Below are positions 21,852 through 34,047 of a DNA stretch of 64,000 nt, piece by piece. The notes under the pieces were generated by a model that saw only the letters and a list, made by a program, of their open reading frames with translations, made no database searches and had not been told where the DNA came from. Position numbers and translations under genes: made by a program. This DNA is from Persicaria tinctoria (taxonomy: Eukaryota; Streptophyta; Magnoliopsida; Caryophyllales; Polygonaceae): positions 40,464,892-40,528,891 of the forward strand of contig JBANSL010000002.1 of the NCBI GenBank assembly GCA_037127255.1, read 5' to 3'. How positions within the stretch are numbered: position 1 is the first letter of the stretch; each line of letters starts with the position of its first letter.

Positions 21852-23852
21852 ATATAACAACATGGAATTGTCGTGGGTTACGTCGTCGAAATCGGTGGAC
21901 AGCTGTGGACACATTTTGTAAAACAAATTACAGCAATGCTATAGCGCTACTAGAAACTAAGTCAAATGTTTGTCCTGTCGACCATCTCTGGAAAAAGAAT
22001 GGCTTTTGTAATATAGCTTTTGCACCCGCTTCTGGTTTCGCAGGTGGTCTTTTCTTTATTTGGAAAGACATCGCCCATGCGGAAGGGAATATTGAACTAA
22101 TTCATATTGATGAGCGTTTTATTCATATAAATTACTACGATACTATCAAAGCAACAACAATTGAAATTCTTATTACTTATGCTCCTCCTGACAACAGGGA
22201 TAAAGAGGCGTTCTGGCACCTACTTATTGGTTACACCGCCTCGATTTCTATTCCCATTTGTATCATGGGAGACCTCAACGATATTACGTCTCCTTCTGAG
22301 AAGTTTTGTGGTGTAGTACCAAATCCTTCACGATTTCGTCATCTTTGTTCGATTATTACCGACCTATCTCTTTGTGAGCTACCTATTGTTGGGGGCATCT
22401 TTACTTGGTGTAAAAATCCCTCTGGGGATTTTATGTCTAGGATTGACCGATGTCTTGTACAAAATGATACTTTAATACAGTTTGACAGCCTTTTTATCAA
22501 GAACCATGCTTTTAAATCCTCTGATCATTGTCCGATTTCAGTTGACTTCAGACATTCAGTTACGGTCATAAATAGGCCTTTCAAGTTCGAACTTGCTTGG
22601 ACTAAACGCAGATATTTTCAAAATATTGTCAAGCAGGCTTGGAGATTGGATCTCCCAAGTTCATATATGTTCAAACTTGTCCAAAAGACAAAACTCCTTA
22701 AGGGGTTGGCCAAAAAATGGCATAAGAAAACATTTGGTAATATTCTAACTCAAATTAGGGATTCTGATGCTCAATCAATAAGTCTTCAACAAAGATTGTT
22801 ATGTGACTGCTCATTCTCAACTCTTCAGCTCCAGAAGCGTTTGTTGAACAAACATGAACGTCTTCTCAATTTCCAGCGTTCTTACTGGAGTCAACGAGCT
22901 AAGGTTAAACATGTTAAACTAGCAGATATCAATTCTGGCTACTACCATCGCGTTGCTTCTGTTAAGAGGAATAAGAAGGTTATAAAAACTCTAACTACCT
23001 TGGATGGGTTACATCTCACGGATTGCAGCCTAATCAAACAAGAATTTGAACGAAATTTCAAGTCGAGATTTCAGTCATCAGTACCCACCTCTCTCAGTTT
23101 TGATTCTGATCAACACGTCATTCAATCTGAAGTTTCTCATGCAGCTAATGTTGCTCTAGTTGCTCCTGTGTCAAATGCCGAGATTAAAACTGCAGTTTTC
23201 TCTTTAGCGCCAGATAAGGCTCCTGGCCCTGATGGAATGCCTGCAGGGTTTTACCAAAAGTACTGGCACATTGTCGGACCGTCCGTCGTCAAAGCTGCTA
23301 AGAGTTTCTTTGTTACAGGTAAGCTTTCAAAACAAGTTAATCACACATTCATTACGCTTATTCCTAAGACGGATGATCCGACTACTCTTAACCAGTATAG
23401 GCCGATCAGCTTGTGTTCAACAATTTATAAGATTATTGCGAAAATTATTGCCTTACGGCTAGCTCCGATTGTGGATAGTCTTGTTCACCCATTACAGGGT
23501 GCCTTTGCAAAAGGTCGTTCTATTCAGGAGGGTAAGAGTGGACTAATGCCTAATAAGCTAGACATGGAACAAGCTTATGACATAATTGAATGGTCCTTTT
23601 TATACAGAATTTTACAGAAGTTTGGAATACATCCAAAATTTATGGCGTGGATTAAGGAATGCATTTCTATGATTTCTTTCTCCGTACTGGTTAATGACGG
23701 TCCCACAAATCAATTCTTCCCACAAAAGGGCCTTAGACAGGGAGATCCGCTCTCTCCATTTCTGTTTATTCTTACTTCTGAACTTCTTGCTCGTTCGCTT
23801 CATACAACATCTACCATCGATAAGGATTTGGGTTTGAGTTTCTCAAATACTA
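20961..23852 (+). mobile_element. LINE B, L1-type, truncated inside RT
   Basis: It contains a complete AP endonuclease and the first half of RT in one frame (21848-23860) behind an 887-bp upstream region. Sequence downstream of motif B (no FADD/YADD, zinc-binding or RNase H part, no poly(A)) is missing. The junction at about 23852 runs directly into a ULP1-like exon. The 3' loss cannot result from ordinary 5' truncation, so it reflects a later deletion or recombination. Confidence 0.75.
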
Positions 23853-23860
23853 CAATATGA
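21848..23860 (+). pseudogene. LINE B ORF2: endonuclease and partial reverse transcriptase
   Basis: The ATG at 21848 begins MNITTWNCRGLRRRNR. The AP endonuclease set is complete: WNCRG, LLETK, GDLNDI, FTW, RIDR, SSDHCPI (residues 5-235). RT follows with APDKAPGPDGMPAGFY, NQYRPISLCSTIYKIIAKII, QGAFAKGRSIQ, KLDMEQAYDIIEW (motif A Asp) and GLRQGDPLSPFLF (motif B). A short in-frame gap lies between GRSIQE and KLDME compared with LINE A. The frame ends soon after motif B with non-LINE residues, so motif C and everything beyond are lost. No stop interrupts the 670 codons, suggesting relatively recent loss. Confidence 0.8.
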
Positions 23861-24866
23861 TCAGTATGTTGATGCTCAAATCATTGATACCTGGGCTAAA
23901 ATACTGAATGGTGAAGAATCACATAGGGTCTATGGATCTATTAGCAGATATTTTTGCACTTGTACTCTCAGTGTAAGTTTAATTTTTATGTTATAAGTTT
24001 ATTGAGTTTTTAGGAAATTTTAAATTAATGTAGTTCTAGGTCTTAATTAACTGTCATTTATTTATTTCCAGGCACAGACAGTTGTTTCGTCCAGTGTTGG
24101 TGATATTGAAAATAGATTCAATGTCTTTCGTTATAAATTTGATGGGTTGCTTACAGTTGCTTGTCCAACAAATTTTGCTAAGATTGAGTTGGTATGTTTG
24201 TTTTTAATAATTACTATTATATTTTTATATGTTTATATTTTTTTATGTCAATTAGATTTAAAATACTATTCTTTACTATAAACAGATAATGCTTCCAATT
24301 CTTGCTTCGGAGCACTTTTATCTTATAAGATTCAATTTCAAGTCAAAGGAGGTTGCTTATATTTTTATATGTTTATATTTTTTTGGTAACAATATGCTCA
24401 CAGTGCGTTTTGCCAATAAATATGCTAATATACCCAGAGTTGCTGTAAGTTTTTTTAATCATCTATAATTCTATCTCATTTCAATATTTTAACTATTGCA
24501 TAACTATATGTTCTTTCCCATTTTTTTTAAATGAAGGTTAATTTTCTAAGTAAGTACTTAGATTTGAAGAATTTGAAGTCAAAAGATGATCTTATTCGCA
24601 AACCAAAACCTTTTGTGATGGATCTTAAATGGGCAACTACTGACAACTTCGTTGATTGTGGTGTCTTCTGTATGCGTCACATGGAGACGTTCATGGGAAT
24701 TAATGGACTAGATTGGCATAGTGAATTTTCAAAGAATTCCAGCAAGACTTTGGTCAATCTTCGTGAGCTATACATGGAAGCAATTGCCAAGTTTGCAATC
24801 AATGAGATAAAGGATGAAATCTTGGCAAAAATTAAGGAGTTCAATCCTCCATTACCAAAACTATGA
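23853..24866 (+). pseudogene. ULP1-like cysteine protease exons, copy 2 (with catalytic Cys)
   Basis: Exons at about 23853-23972 (DQYVDAQIIDTWAKILNGEE), 24072-24191 (AQTVVSSSVGDIENRFNVFR), 24286-24444 (IMLPILASEHFYLIRFNF) and 24537-24866 (KPKPFVMDLKWATT..., DCGVFCMRHMETFMG, stop at 24864-24866) are bounded by GT-AG sites. EHFY and DCGVFCMRHME match the His and Cys regions of C48 (ULP1/SENP) proteases. The first exon is fused at its 5' side to LINE B, so the N-terminus is missing. It is clearly diverged from copy 1, so the pair is not a recent tandem duplication. Confidence 0.6.
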
Positions 24867-25492
24867 TGTGTTGATTGATTGGTTCAAAAGTAATGGTTCA
24901 AATATTGTATTTTGGATACTGTATTTTGGGTGTCTGATGTGTCGATGGATTCAAACAATGGTACTCTATTGTGGGGCATTTGGTGTGTGGTGTGTCTATC
25001 ACAAATGCATTATATTAGCTAACAAACAATGGTAAATACTTTTTGGGTAAATATATATCTAACATTATGTGTTTCTGGTTTTATAATTGTGAAATACTGA
25101 GTTTGGTTCAGAGTTATTACAGTATGTGGTTCAGCGATATAATAGAGAGTGGTTCAGCAATTTTATTGAGCGATAAAAACGAGTTTGTTTCATCTATATT
25201 AGATTAGGTGGTTCAGAGTAAATACTTTACGAGGTTCAGGAACTATAACTTCTTTACAGTTTTTGAATCAATTTGCAGTTACGAATTATAACTTCTTTAC
25301 AACTGTTTTACTTACTTTTTCCCTTTTACAACTGTTTATGTTTATCCAACTGTTTTTTTTTAATCGGTTATTCAACTGTATTGTAACTGTTATATAACTG
25401 CATCTGAATTTCTATATAAACTCTTGATTTTTTCATTTGTAAAGTATACTCGTTTCTATTAAACATTTAGTTAAAAAAAAGTCTTTTTTGGA
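24867..25492. other. Spacer downstream of the ULP1-like gene
   Basis: AT-rich, non-coding. Several GGTTCA motifs lie at 25100-25240, and CAACTGTTTT/AACTG words repeat at 25290-25400. Part of the MULE-like element. Confidence 0.5.
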
Positions 25493-26030
<538 letters not shown>

Positions 26031-26508
26031 ATTGAAGAATTGAAAGTAATTCATATGGACTTTAAAAAAGAAGTGGTTCGTACAGAGCAAGCTAGGCGCA
26101 CAAAAATTAATAATTTTTTAAATTTTCAAATTTAATATATTATTTAGTTTAATTTAATACTTATAGTTGATTTTATTTTTTTAATTTATAAATTTAAAAT
26201 ATAATGTAATGCTTTATTTTATATAAATAAATAAAAGTAATATTATTCTACATTTTATTTACTCTATAACAAATTGAAAATTAAATGTTCAGCGATACTA
26301 AGACAATTGTTCAAAATAACAAATTGTATGTGATATCATAGTATGTGGTTCAAACAAATGGTTCAGGAATATCATTAATATGATGTTCAGCGATATCATA
26401 GTATGTGGTTCATCAAATTGAAAATTAAATGTTCATCACAGATACTGAGACAATTGTTCAAAATAACAAATTGTTAACAACAGTAAGGAATACTTAACTG
26501 TAAATTGT
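26031..26508. other. Spacer between converging genes
   Basis: AT-rich non-coding DNA with repeated GTATGTGGTTCA and AAATTGAAAATTAAATGTTC words (26270-26460), in which the same 20-40 base phrases recur two or three times. Confidence 0.5.
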
Positions 26509-28255
26509 TTATGAAATATTACTAGCGACCTTTTTCATTTCTTCCATCTTGTGCTTCTCTGCTTGAATCTTTCTGCAGTTTTTGCTGTCATGGAATGCTA
26601 GTTTGTTGCATTCTTTACACATTCTTTTTGTTGTCTTCTTCTTCTTGTCCATTGCCTTTTCTTTTCCCCCTTTTAATCTCTTCCCACTGCCTTTGTTGCT
26701 TGCCTTTACTAGGTCCTTGACTACAACCTGATCTGGAACCTTCACACCAACAAAATCTTCCATTAGTTTCTGTTTATCAAGTGGCTGGTCAACCTGATTA
26801 AGCACCTCTTTCACTGATTCAATATATACATCCATCCAATCATTAAGCTTCTTCAAACTTTCTTCATCTTGATCAATTAACGGCAGGCAATTATGGACCT
26901 TTGTAAGAATTTCACTTCTTAATGATTTATACGCATCAATCTGTGGACATTGTTGAATAACTACATCATCAATTTTGAATATTGGAGATAATGCTACTTC
27001 CTTTGTCCATCTCAGTAAAACCAAATTCGCAGGCAACTTGTTTATGCCCAAGTCCTTCAATACTAGGAAAACATGGCGACAAGGTAAACCCTCTCTCATA
27101 AACAGAACACAACTACATTTTGTGAACTGTTTAGAAGTATGGTATTCAACTTCAAAGCATTTTGTACCAGAAATATCTCTTAAACTAAACAAATGCTTTT
27201 CCTCTGTTTCTGCAACATTGAGAACACGACACCTTCCTTTCAACTTCAACTGTATTTTTTGGAAGGCATGTAATGTAAATATTGATGCACAATATTTTTC
27301 TATAACCGAATCAGTCACCATGTTTGGAGATTTTGTCTGATCAGCAATATTCAACAAAGTTTGGTTGTGTCTTTGACTATCAATAGCAGTATCGTAATGC
27401 ATCATTAACTCAGCCAAACTGAAGAATTTTTCTGTATACATTTTAAAGAACTTATTCTGAGACTCCGCAACTGATGTAGTTCCAACTCGACTTAGGGGTA
27501 TATGTTTGCTATACGCTGGAATCCACGACTCTCTGATGCTAAAGATATTTTTCAACCAATCATTTCCTTTTAATTGGTACTCTTCAATAACAGATTTCAA
27601 CATCTCTTCGAACTCTTCTGGTTTAATTTCATCATTCCACACTCCAGCATCTAACTTTCTTCTAAAAGCTGAACATTTGCTTAAGTTGGTGCCAACTCTT
27701 TATGGTACCTTACACATTATATGCCACGTGCAATATATGTGCTTTGTGGTAGAGAATATGGATCTAACTGCACTCTTCATAGATGGGTCTTGATCAGTCA
27801 CCAAAAGCCTTGGTTCAGCACCCATTGCTTCTTTAAAATTTTGAAACATCCATGAATATGATATGATATCTTCATTCACTATTAAACCAACTGCAAATGT
27901 AATGCATTTGTTGTGGTTGTCTACACCACTGAATGGGGCAAACACCATATTATATCTGAAATATGCAACAAATAGTGGTTCATAATATAAAACAGAGAGT
28001 GGTTCAACATAATTTTATAACATTTAGTGTTTATTCAACGTATATAAATGAAGTGGTTCAGAATATATTTCAGTAGGTGGTTCAGCATATAGAACAGAGA
28101 TTGGTTCAGTACATGCAAATAACAGTGTTTGATAAAATATAATATATAGTGGTTTAGCATGTTTATCAAAACGTGCTTCATCATATATATAAGAGTTTAT
28201 GGTTCATTAAGATAAGAGATTGGTTCATTAATACAAGAGATATTTATTTATCAAT

Positions 28256-28339
<84 letters not shown>

Positions 28340-29280
28340 TTCATCAATATAATAGATAGTGGTTCATTATATAGAAATGTTTATGATTCATTAAGATAAG
28401 AGAGTGACTGATTATTACAAGAGAGAGTGGTTCGTCGATATAAGAGAAAGTGGTTCAGTAAAATTAGGAAAATGGTTCAATATCTAATTGATGGAAACAC
28501 ATACCTATTTGTTCTGTATGTAGAATCAAATATGACAACATCTCCATATATAGAGTAATTTTTCCTTGATATTGGATCTGCCCAAAATATCATTTTCAAT
28601 TTATCTTCTTCATCAACAGCATAGTTGAAGTAAAACGCACTACATATCTCCTTCTTTGTTGTTAAACGGTTTATCAACATCTGAGCATCAGAATCTTTCA
28701 TGCAAGTCATCAAATCTCGTTTAAAATTTTCGAACTGAACAACAGTCGCAGTAGCCTTTGAATACACACCCATCATTGTTTCGTACAGCTTGTGAGCTCT
28801 AACATCACCAATTTTCGTTTGAGCACAATCTAAGACAAACTTCCTATGAATCATCTCCAACTTGAAGTTAGACTGTGCAAATTTTCCTGTAAACTTATCC
28901 CTAAGTTCATGTGTGTGGCGTTCTTCAAACGCCCTTACCCTATATTTGACATATGTTGTCCTTGTGAAAATTATTTTAGCTTTACAACCAGACCTGTTCG
29001 ACAGTGTGTTCTTTTTTCCTGTTGAATTTCTTCCAGTTTTTCACACCCTCTCTGTTGCACACAATATACTTCAACCTTAAAATACCCCCTGCTCTTGATT
29101 GTGTGTTGTATATATCGAGTGTGAAAACCACAAATTGAAGCATACATCTCATACGCCTTTGAACCTTCATCAAGAATATAAAAATGCTCCCAACAGTAGG
29201 TTTCAACTGATCATCACATATTGGTATCCAATATTTTGAACTCCCAGGTGATATTTCCAAAATAACATTTTCCTCTGATG
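26509..29280 (-). pseudogene. FAR1/MULE/SWIM transposase gene, nearly intact
   Basis: Exon A (about 29280-28507) encodes a FAR1-type domain (YEMYASICGFHTRYIQHTIK, GCKAKIIFTRTTYVKYRVRA, ERHTHEL) and ends at the first catalytic motif (VVIFDSTYRTNR). A 545-bp intron (28506-27962) with clear GT and AG follows. Exon B continues YNMVFAPFSGVDNHNKC, then VTDQDPSM (second Asp), YCTWHIMCKV, SVAESQNKFF, a SWIM finger (KCSCVLFMREGLPCRHVF) and a C-terminal knuckle (CKECNKLAFHDSKNC). The family acts in the nucleus, either as MULE transposase or, when domesticated, as FAR1/FHY3-type regulators. Damage: two frameshifts within the FAR1 part (near 29215 and 28990) and one TAA near 27694 in an otherwise continuous frame. 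Confidence 0.8.
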
Positions 29281-30470
29281 GCGAAGTAACGTCTGTTGGA
29301 AGGATGACAACTGGACTTGTAATGCAATATGTATCTTGTTGAACACGTATAACAGGAAGGGGTTCAGTTTATATAAAAGAAAGTGGTTCAACACAAATAG
29401 CAGAAAGTGGTTCATCATAGTAACTAGGATGTATGATAACACAAGCATTTCTCAACTGTTCAATAAATAAAAACAAAGCGGTTCGGGAATATAACAGGAA
29501 GTGGTTCATTATAAATAAGAGGAAGTGGTTTAGTATATATAATGGGAATTGATTTAGTGTATATAACAACATGTGGACAAGAAGTGGTTCAGTTTATATA
29601 ACAGAGAGTGGTTCAACATAAATAGCAGAAAGTGGTTCATCATAGTAACTAGGATGCATGATAACACAAGCATTTCTCAACTATTCGTTAAATAAAAATA
29701 AAGCGGTTCAGGAATATAACAGGATGTGGTTCATTACAATTATATGGAAGTGGTTCAGTGTATATAATGGAATTGATTTATTGTATATAACAACATATGG
29801 TCAAGAAATGGTTCACTTTATATAATAGATAGTGGGTCAACATAAATAGTAGGAAGTGGTTCAGCATAGTAATTAGGATATTGTTCAACGCATGCATTTC
29901 TCAACTGATCATTAAATAAAAACAATGCGGTTCAGGAATATAACAGGATGTGGTTCATTACAATTATATGGAAGTGGTTCAGTGTGTAAAATGGAATTGA
30001 TTTATTGTATATAACAGCATGTGGTCAAGAAGTGGTTCAGTTTATATAACAGATAGTGGGTCAACATAAATAGCAGGAAGTGGTTCAACATATAGTAATT
30101 AGGATATTATTCAACGCATGCATTTCTCAACTGATCATTACAAAAAATGCGGTTCAGGTATATAGTAGAAAGTGGTTCACTATATATAAACTTGATTTAA
30201 TGTATATACAGCATGTGGTTCAGTATTTTCACCTGGAAGTTGTTCAGCATGTATAACAGAATAGTGGTTCATCATAATTGAATCGTTAAACATCAATGAA
30301 TTATGGCTATAATGAAACTTTAATATAATCACTAATGTAATTTGATTTAGTATATATAATAGTATGTGGTGCAGCATGCATAACAGATAGTGTTTCATCA
30401 TAACTGAATCCATATCTGCAATTAGGTTTGTAATAGGAAGTGGTTCATAATAATTGAAGTAATTTAACAG
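27965..30470 (+). repeat. Dispersed AGTGGTTCA(G/T)-type motif array
   Basis: Dozens of copies of GTGGTTCA or close variants occur at irregular 20-60 base spacing in the intron (27965-28490) and upstream region (29340-30470) of the transposase gene. All read GGTTCA on the plus strand. They are joined by loosely repeated phrases such as ATATAACAGGAAGTGG and AACATAAATAGCAG. Longer blocks are repeated: 29575-29760, 29930-30060 and 30060-30200 are related to one another. Confidence 0.8.
28260..28337. repeat. (GA)n microsatellite in the transposase intron
   Basis: About 38 GA units at 28260-28337, flanked by GGTTCA-motif repeats. Confidence 0.95.
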
Positions 30471-30480
30471 AAGAAAGAAC

Positions 30481-30700
30481 AATTATAACTATAATTTATC
30501 ATTGTTGTTACTCTTACCTTTTACCATTTAAGAAGTTGCAGCAGATCTGTCGATTATATCGATTTTGTTTTGATTTCCGGAATTTGAGCAGATTTTTTCT
30601 ATTTTAGGCTCCAGATCTGGCGATTTCAGTTCTTCGATTGTCATCGATGATTCGAAGAGGAGATTCAAATATCAAAGTCGCAGATCAGATAGGAAAGATC
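30481..30700 (-). other. Possible first exon and leader of the transposase gene
   Basis: On the minus strand a purine/pyrimidine-rich leader is followed by an ATG near 30647 and MTIEELKSPDLEPKIEKICS, then a TAA just before AAATGGTAAAAGGTAAGAG, which offers two donor-like sites. It lies between the right end of the element and the FAR1 exon. Whether it is coding is uncertain. Confidence 0.3.
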
Positions 30701-30910
30701 AAAAATCGGTTGTTTCGAAGCTTGGAAAACAAGAAAGGAGAGAAACAGAAAAAGGAGAGGAAAATAAGATACTTTTATAGGAGGCGCGTGGCGTGACGCG
30801 CTCACTGCGAGTGGGCAAAAAAAGCGCGTGCGTGGGAGATGTTGTTTTTAGCCAATCAGGACGCTTCTTTCCTTCTCACTATTGGAGTTGTGTGTACCCG
30901 AACCCAACCA

Positions 30911-31345
30911 TATATATATATATAGGGTGTGGTTCTGGTGTTCACAACTCTTAGGGTGTACCTTGTTCACAAATCTCAACCGTTGATCAAAAGAAATGAA
31001 AGGTTTTGATTAAAATGAATTTTTGTTTTTTTTCCTATTAAATTTGTGGGCCCCGCGTGAAAAAATCCCACAACATGCTCCCTTCTTGCGCGTGTGAATG
31101 AGCCTCCCCACAATCTTGCTTTCTCAAACATAGCTCATGTTTGCCTTTTTTCCTTTTTAAGCTTTTTTTTTTGTAAGTTGATTTGTTTTTTTACCTGATT
31201 TCGTTTATTTTTTAAATTTATCAATTTAACCGAATAATATGTTATATGCTACCGAATAATATTATCTTATAATTTTTCATTCCATTTAGATGAAAAATTA
31301 CCAATTTCACTGAATAATTTGTCAAATACTACCGAATAATATTTT
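30911..31345. mobile_element. TA-flanked MITE-like element
   Basis: It starts in a TA run with GGGTGTGGTTC...CTCTTAGGGTGTACCTTG. It contains CCGAATAAT/TTTCACTGAATAAT words near 31240-31340. The same terminal phrase (CTCTTAGGGTGTGCATTG) and the same ACCGAATAAT words occur in the element in BBE intron 2, so both belong to one family. Elements that sit in TA microsatellites are known in plants. The right end is not clear. Confidence 0.5.
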
Positions 31346-31487
31346 TTTTGAGGGAATTGTACAAACTAACCCAAAAACCTAAAGTATTGCAAGGTGAAAC
31401 CGGTTATCCGGGAAACCTGGGCAGGAGGTAACAGGTAGGGAAATTGGGGGCGAGCTGGGCATTGTGTAGGCGCCAGCTGTGACACCT

Positions 31488-31548
<61 letters not shown>

Positions 31549-31609
31549 CAAAGGCGGACGCCCATCGGAGGAGAGAGGCAAGAGAGGGAGCTCTTTGAGT
31601 TTGATTAGA

Positions 31610-31678
<69 letters not shown>

Positions 31679-31920
31679 CTTTGAGTTTGACAGAGACTTT
31701 GTGAACAGTCCGGGGAAACCAATTTTCCGCCAAACCTTTGCGCCAAAAAGTCCTGAAGAGGAAGAGTGAAGAAGGAGGGAAGAGGGGGAGAGTGTATAAG
31801 CATTGAAACTCCACCTCAGTCCAATGATTATTCCACATTAATGTACTGCAGGAGGAGAATTAAATAGAGGAAGGAGAAGCGTCGACAAAGAGTGAAGGAG
31901 GAGAGTTGGTGGCCAATGAT
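31346..31920 (+). other. GA-rich leader before the MuDR-like gene
   Basis: Two GA microsatellites (31492-31546 and 31612-31675) lie in related surrounding sequence (CTCTTTGAGTTTGA twice), followed by purine-rich DNA. Probably a promoter or 5' untranslated region. The Ser-Leu repeat ORFs on the other strand are microsatellite artefacts. Confidence 0.4.
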
Positions 31921-32956
31921 ATGGGGATCTATATAAGGATATGGGAGGGAATGATGGGGGTGGCATTTAATGGGTACCAGGTGGAAAAAAATCTAAAGAT
32001 TCAGAGAGCAGCCATTATAGAAGAAGCAAGTGGGCCGGGGTTTCTCTTAAAGTTGAAGCGTTACGAGTTAATATTAACTGGACAACCGGCAGAAAACAAC
32101 GTGACAACTAGTGGAATAGACTGGACAGAGTCGCGACCGCCTGCAGATAGAAAATGGGTAAGTAGTCTCTCTATGAAGTTGACGAGAAGAAAAAATTTGC
32201 TACATCTTACTGTAAACTTACTGTATCCCCTTGCTGTGTAAATGAACAGGGGACAAGACAATCGTATGTCTGACTGTGGTGTTCGGAGGATGGTGGGCTT
32301 GCGAAGCGAGCGGTTGGGTCTTCAAGGGGTCACGGAGCCAGAAGTTTGTGCTAGTGGACGAACGTATCGACTACGTCGCACTAAAGAAACCCGTGATGGA
32401 AAAGTTTAACGTCGATGGGAGAAGGAATGAGGTGGAGCTCACATATGGGAAGCTGAAGAAGGACAGGTGCAGGCCATATGCAATAAGAGTTGACGAAGAC
32501 CTGTATGGCTTCAAGTTTGTAAACGGTCTAACTGGAGAACGATCGTGGCCTATCGACCTCCATGTCTCCCTGCGAACCAAGCTTTGTGGGGATGTGGCAC
32601 CTACACAAGGATCGTCAACGGGTGGCTCAGTCGGGGTGGGTATCTCTGTGGTGGAAGGTGAGGAATTTATACTGCCATTAACCGGGCCGCCGATGACCCA
32701 AGAAGATCACGCACATACGGGCCTCCAATTGCCTGGTGGTGAAGAAGATGAAGTCCTGATAGCCGGAGGTGTCCAGGAAAAACAAACTGGCATCCAGTTA
32801 GATAATAGTACCGACGAGTTAGGGCTAAATGAGGAGTTGGAGTTCGAGTTGGCACAAAAGGCAAAGAAATCCGAGGAAATAAGACGTGGGAAGCAAGGAC
32901 GGCAGCAAATTGGCATCGGATTGGATAGAAAGCTTCGTACGCCCACAACTACATAA
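31921..32956 (+). CDS. MuDR-type transposase N-terminal domain protein, about 311 aa
   Basis: ATG at 31921 (MGIYIRIWEGMMGVAFNGYQ). Exon 1 ends at 32157 (...ADRKW) before GTAAGT; exon 2 begins at 32258 after GGGACAAG, in phase. It then reads TVVFGGWWACEASGWVFKGS, KFVLVDERIDYVALKKPVME, VELTYGKLKKDRCRPYAIRV and ends at 32956. Trp-rich start, Val/Leu-rich strands and an ExxxK...L...Y pattern resemble the N-terminal PB1-like domain of plant MuDR transposases. The C-terminal third is acidic and low-complexity. No DDE, zinc knuckle or SWIM part follows, so it is a truncated or single-domain gene. Expression is unknown. Confidence 0.45.
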
Positions 32957-32977
32957 AAAAGAGGGCATGGATGTCAA

Positions 32978-33052
32978 TATATGTCCAGTGTAAATATCAG
33001 TGTGTCCAGTTTAAATATAAGCGTGTCCAGTTGATATACTTAGTATGTCCAG
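32978..33052. repeat. Short tandem repeat of GTGTCCAGTT-type units
   Basis: Four or five imperfect copies of a 20-24 base unit containing (T)GTCCAGT(T)TAAATAT lie between the converging genes. Confidence 0.8.
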
Positions 33053-33796
33053 TACCATAAAAGCCAATACCTGAAAGGCGAGGGGGAATCCAGCTAAAAA
33101 GTATGACGGCCGAGGGCCCTTCACCCCATGCTGGAGCTTGCGCTCAACAACGTTTTTGAGGAACTCGTGGGTTCTCTCGTAGCAGTGCCTGCCCCACGGG
33201 AAACTCAAGAAAGCGTCGACGTCGGCCACCATATTCACAACCAATCCATGAATGTAGTTGCGGGGATCCTTCCTAAATAGCACCCCCTCCACCAGCATCA
33301 GCAACGCATACTTAAATTTCATCGCGGGCGAATGCTCTCTGCCCTTCATCGCGACTAGGAAATCCACCTCAAACTCTTCCATCCTCAGCTTCTCCACCCC
33401 AAAGAAGTCCTTCACGGCCGACCTGTCCCCATCATTCTCCTCGGGCAGCAACATGAATGAGCACTTTAGCCCGGTCACCAGCGCGAACTCTTGGATGGAG
33501 AACCGAGCTATTTTGCCGTGTATCATGTACCAGCTCTCATTCTCCTTTCTCGTCCGCAGCTGGCGTTGCAAGACGTAGTGCACCAGTTGGGCTGAGAACT
33601 GGACACGCGAACCAAGCCTCGCAATGGCGGCCAACGGGCTTGCCATCAACTGCTTCCAGTCCCCCTCGCTTAGGTAGTTGTCCAGGTTTGTAAGTATTGA
33701 CAGTCGTCCGTACCGGTTTACACGGCCCTTGTAGTGCTGGTCCTCGGGGACAGCATAGATGGCCTGCAAAATTAGGTACAAATGCCAGTCGCACAT
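33011..33796 (-). CDS. DUF1985-type transposon-associated protein, partial
   Basis: The first in-frame ATG is at 33796 (MCDWHLYLILQAIYAVPEDQ). The central region has the features of the plant DUF1985 family: ARLGSRVQFSAQLVHYVLQR, SWYMIHGKIARFSIQEFALV followed by TGLKC, then DFFGVEKL and FLSFPWGRHCYERTHEFLKN. Such proteins accompany ULP1-like proteases in CACTA and Mutator-like transposons; their biochemical role is unknown. The frame is open for about 260 codons and ends at 33011, where the tandem repeat provides the last codons, so the natural C-terminus may be spliced elsewhere or lost. It converges on the MuDR-like gene. Confidence 0.55.
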   Translation of the reverse strand: MCDWHLYLILQAIYAVPEDQHYKGRVNRYGRLSILTNLDNYLSEGDWKQLMASPLAAIARLGSRVQFSAQLVHYVLQRQLRTRKENESWYMIHGKIARFSIQEFALVTGLKCSFMLLPEENDGDRSAVKDFFGVEKLRMEEFEVDFLVAMKGREHSPAMKFKYALLMLVEGVLFRKDPRNYIHGLVVNMVADVDAFLSFPWGRHCYERTHEFLKNVVERKLQHGVKGPRPSYFLAGFPLAFQVLAFMVLDILSISTGHAYI

Positions 33797-33889
33797 CGAC
33801 ACTACTGTATTCCGTTGATCAACACTACGCACACCATACCTCGCCTGTTGTCTGTGAAAGGGGAACCCTTTTTACATTGCGGGAAGTCT

Positions 33890-34047
33890 ACATGTTCGCA
33901 TGTCCTTGATATCCTGCACAATTGGGAAGCAATTCCGACGCCCAGATCTGTCACAAATTTTCGACATGGTAAGGTGTCGAAAATTATCGACGCAGATAAA
34001 AAGCGTCGGAATCAAAACGTCGCAAAAGCTGCGTTTTTCTTGTAGTG
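33890..34047. mobile_element. CACTA-type terminus (right end)
   Basis: The segment ends TTTTTCTTGTAGTG, so the opposite strand starts CACTACAAGAAAAACGC, the classical plant CACTA end. It is preceded by subterminal words such as GCGTCGGAATC, ACGTCGCAAAA and GTGTCGAAAATTATCGACG. It interrupts a LINE coding region. No matching left end was found; the DUF1985 gene may be its cargo. Confidence 0.6.

Noticed and set aside
31366..31838. Ser-Leu repeat ORFs on the minus strand
   Set aside because: Translation of the GA microsatellites at 31492-31675; no domain or start context.
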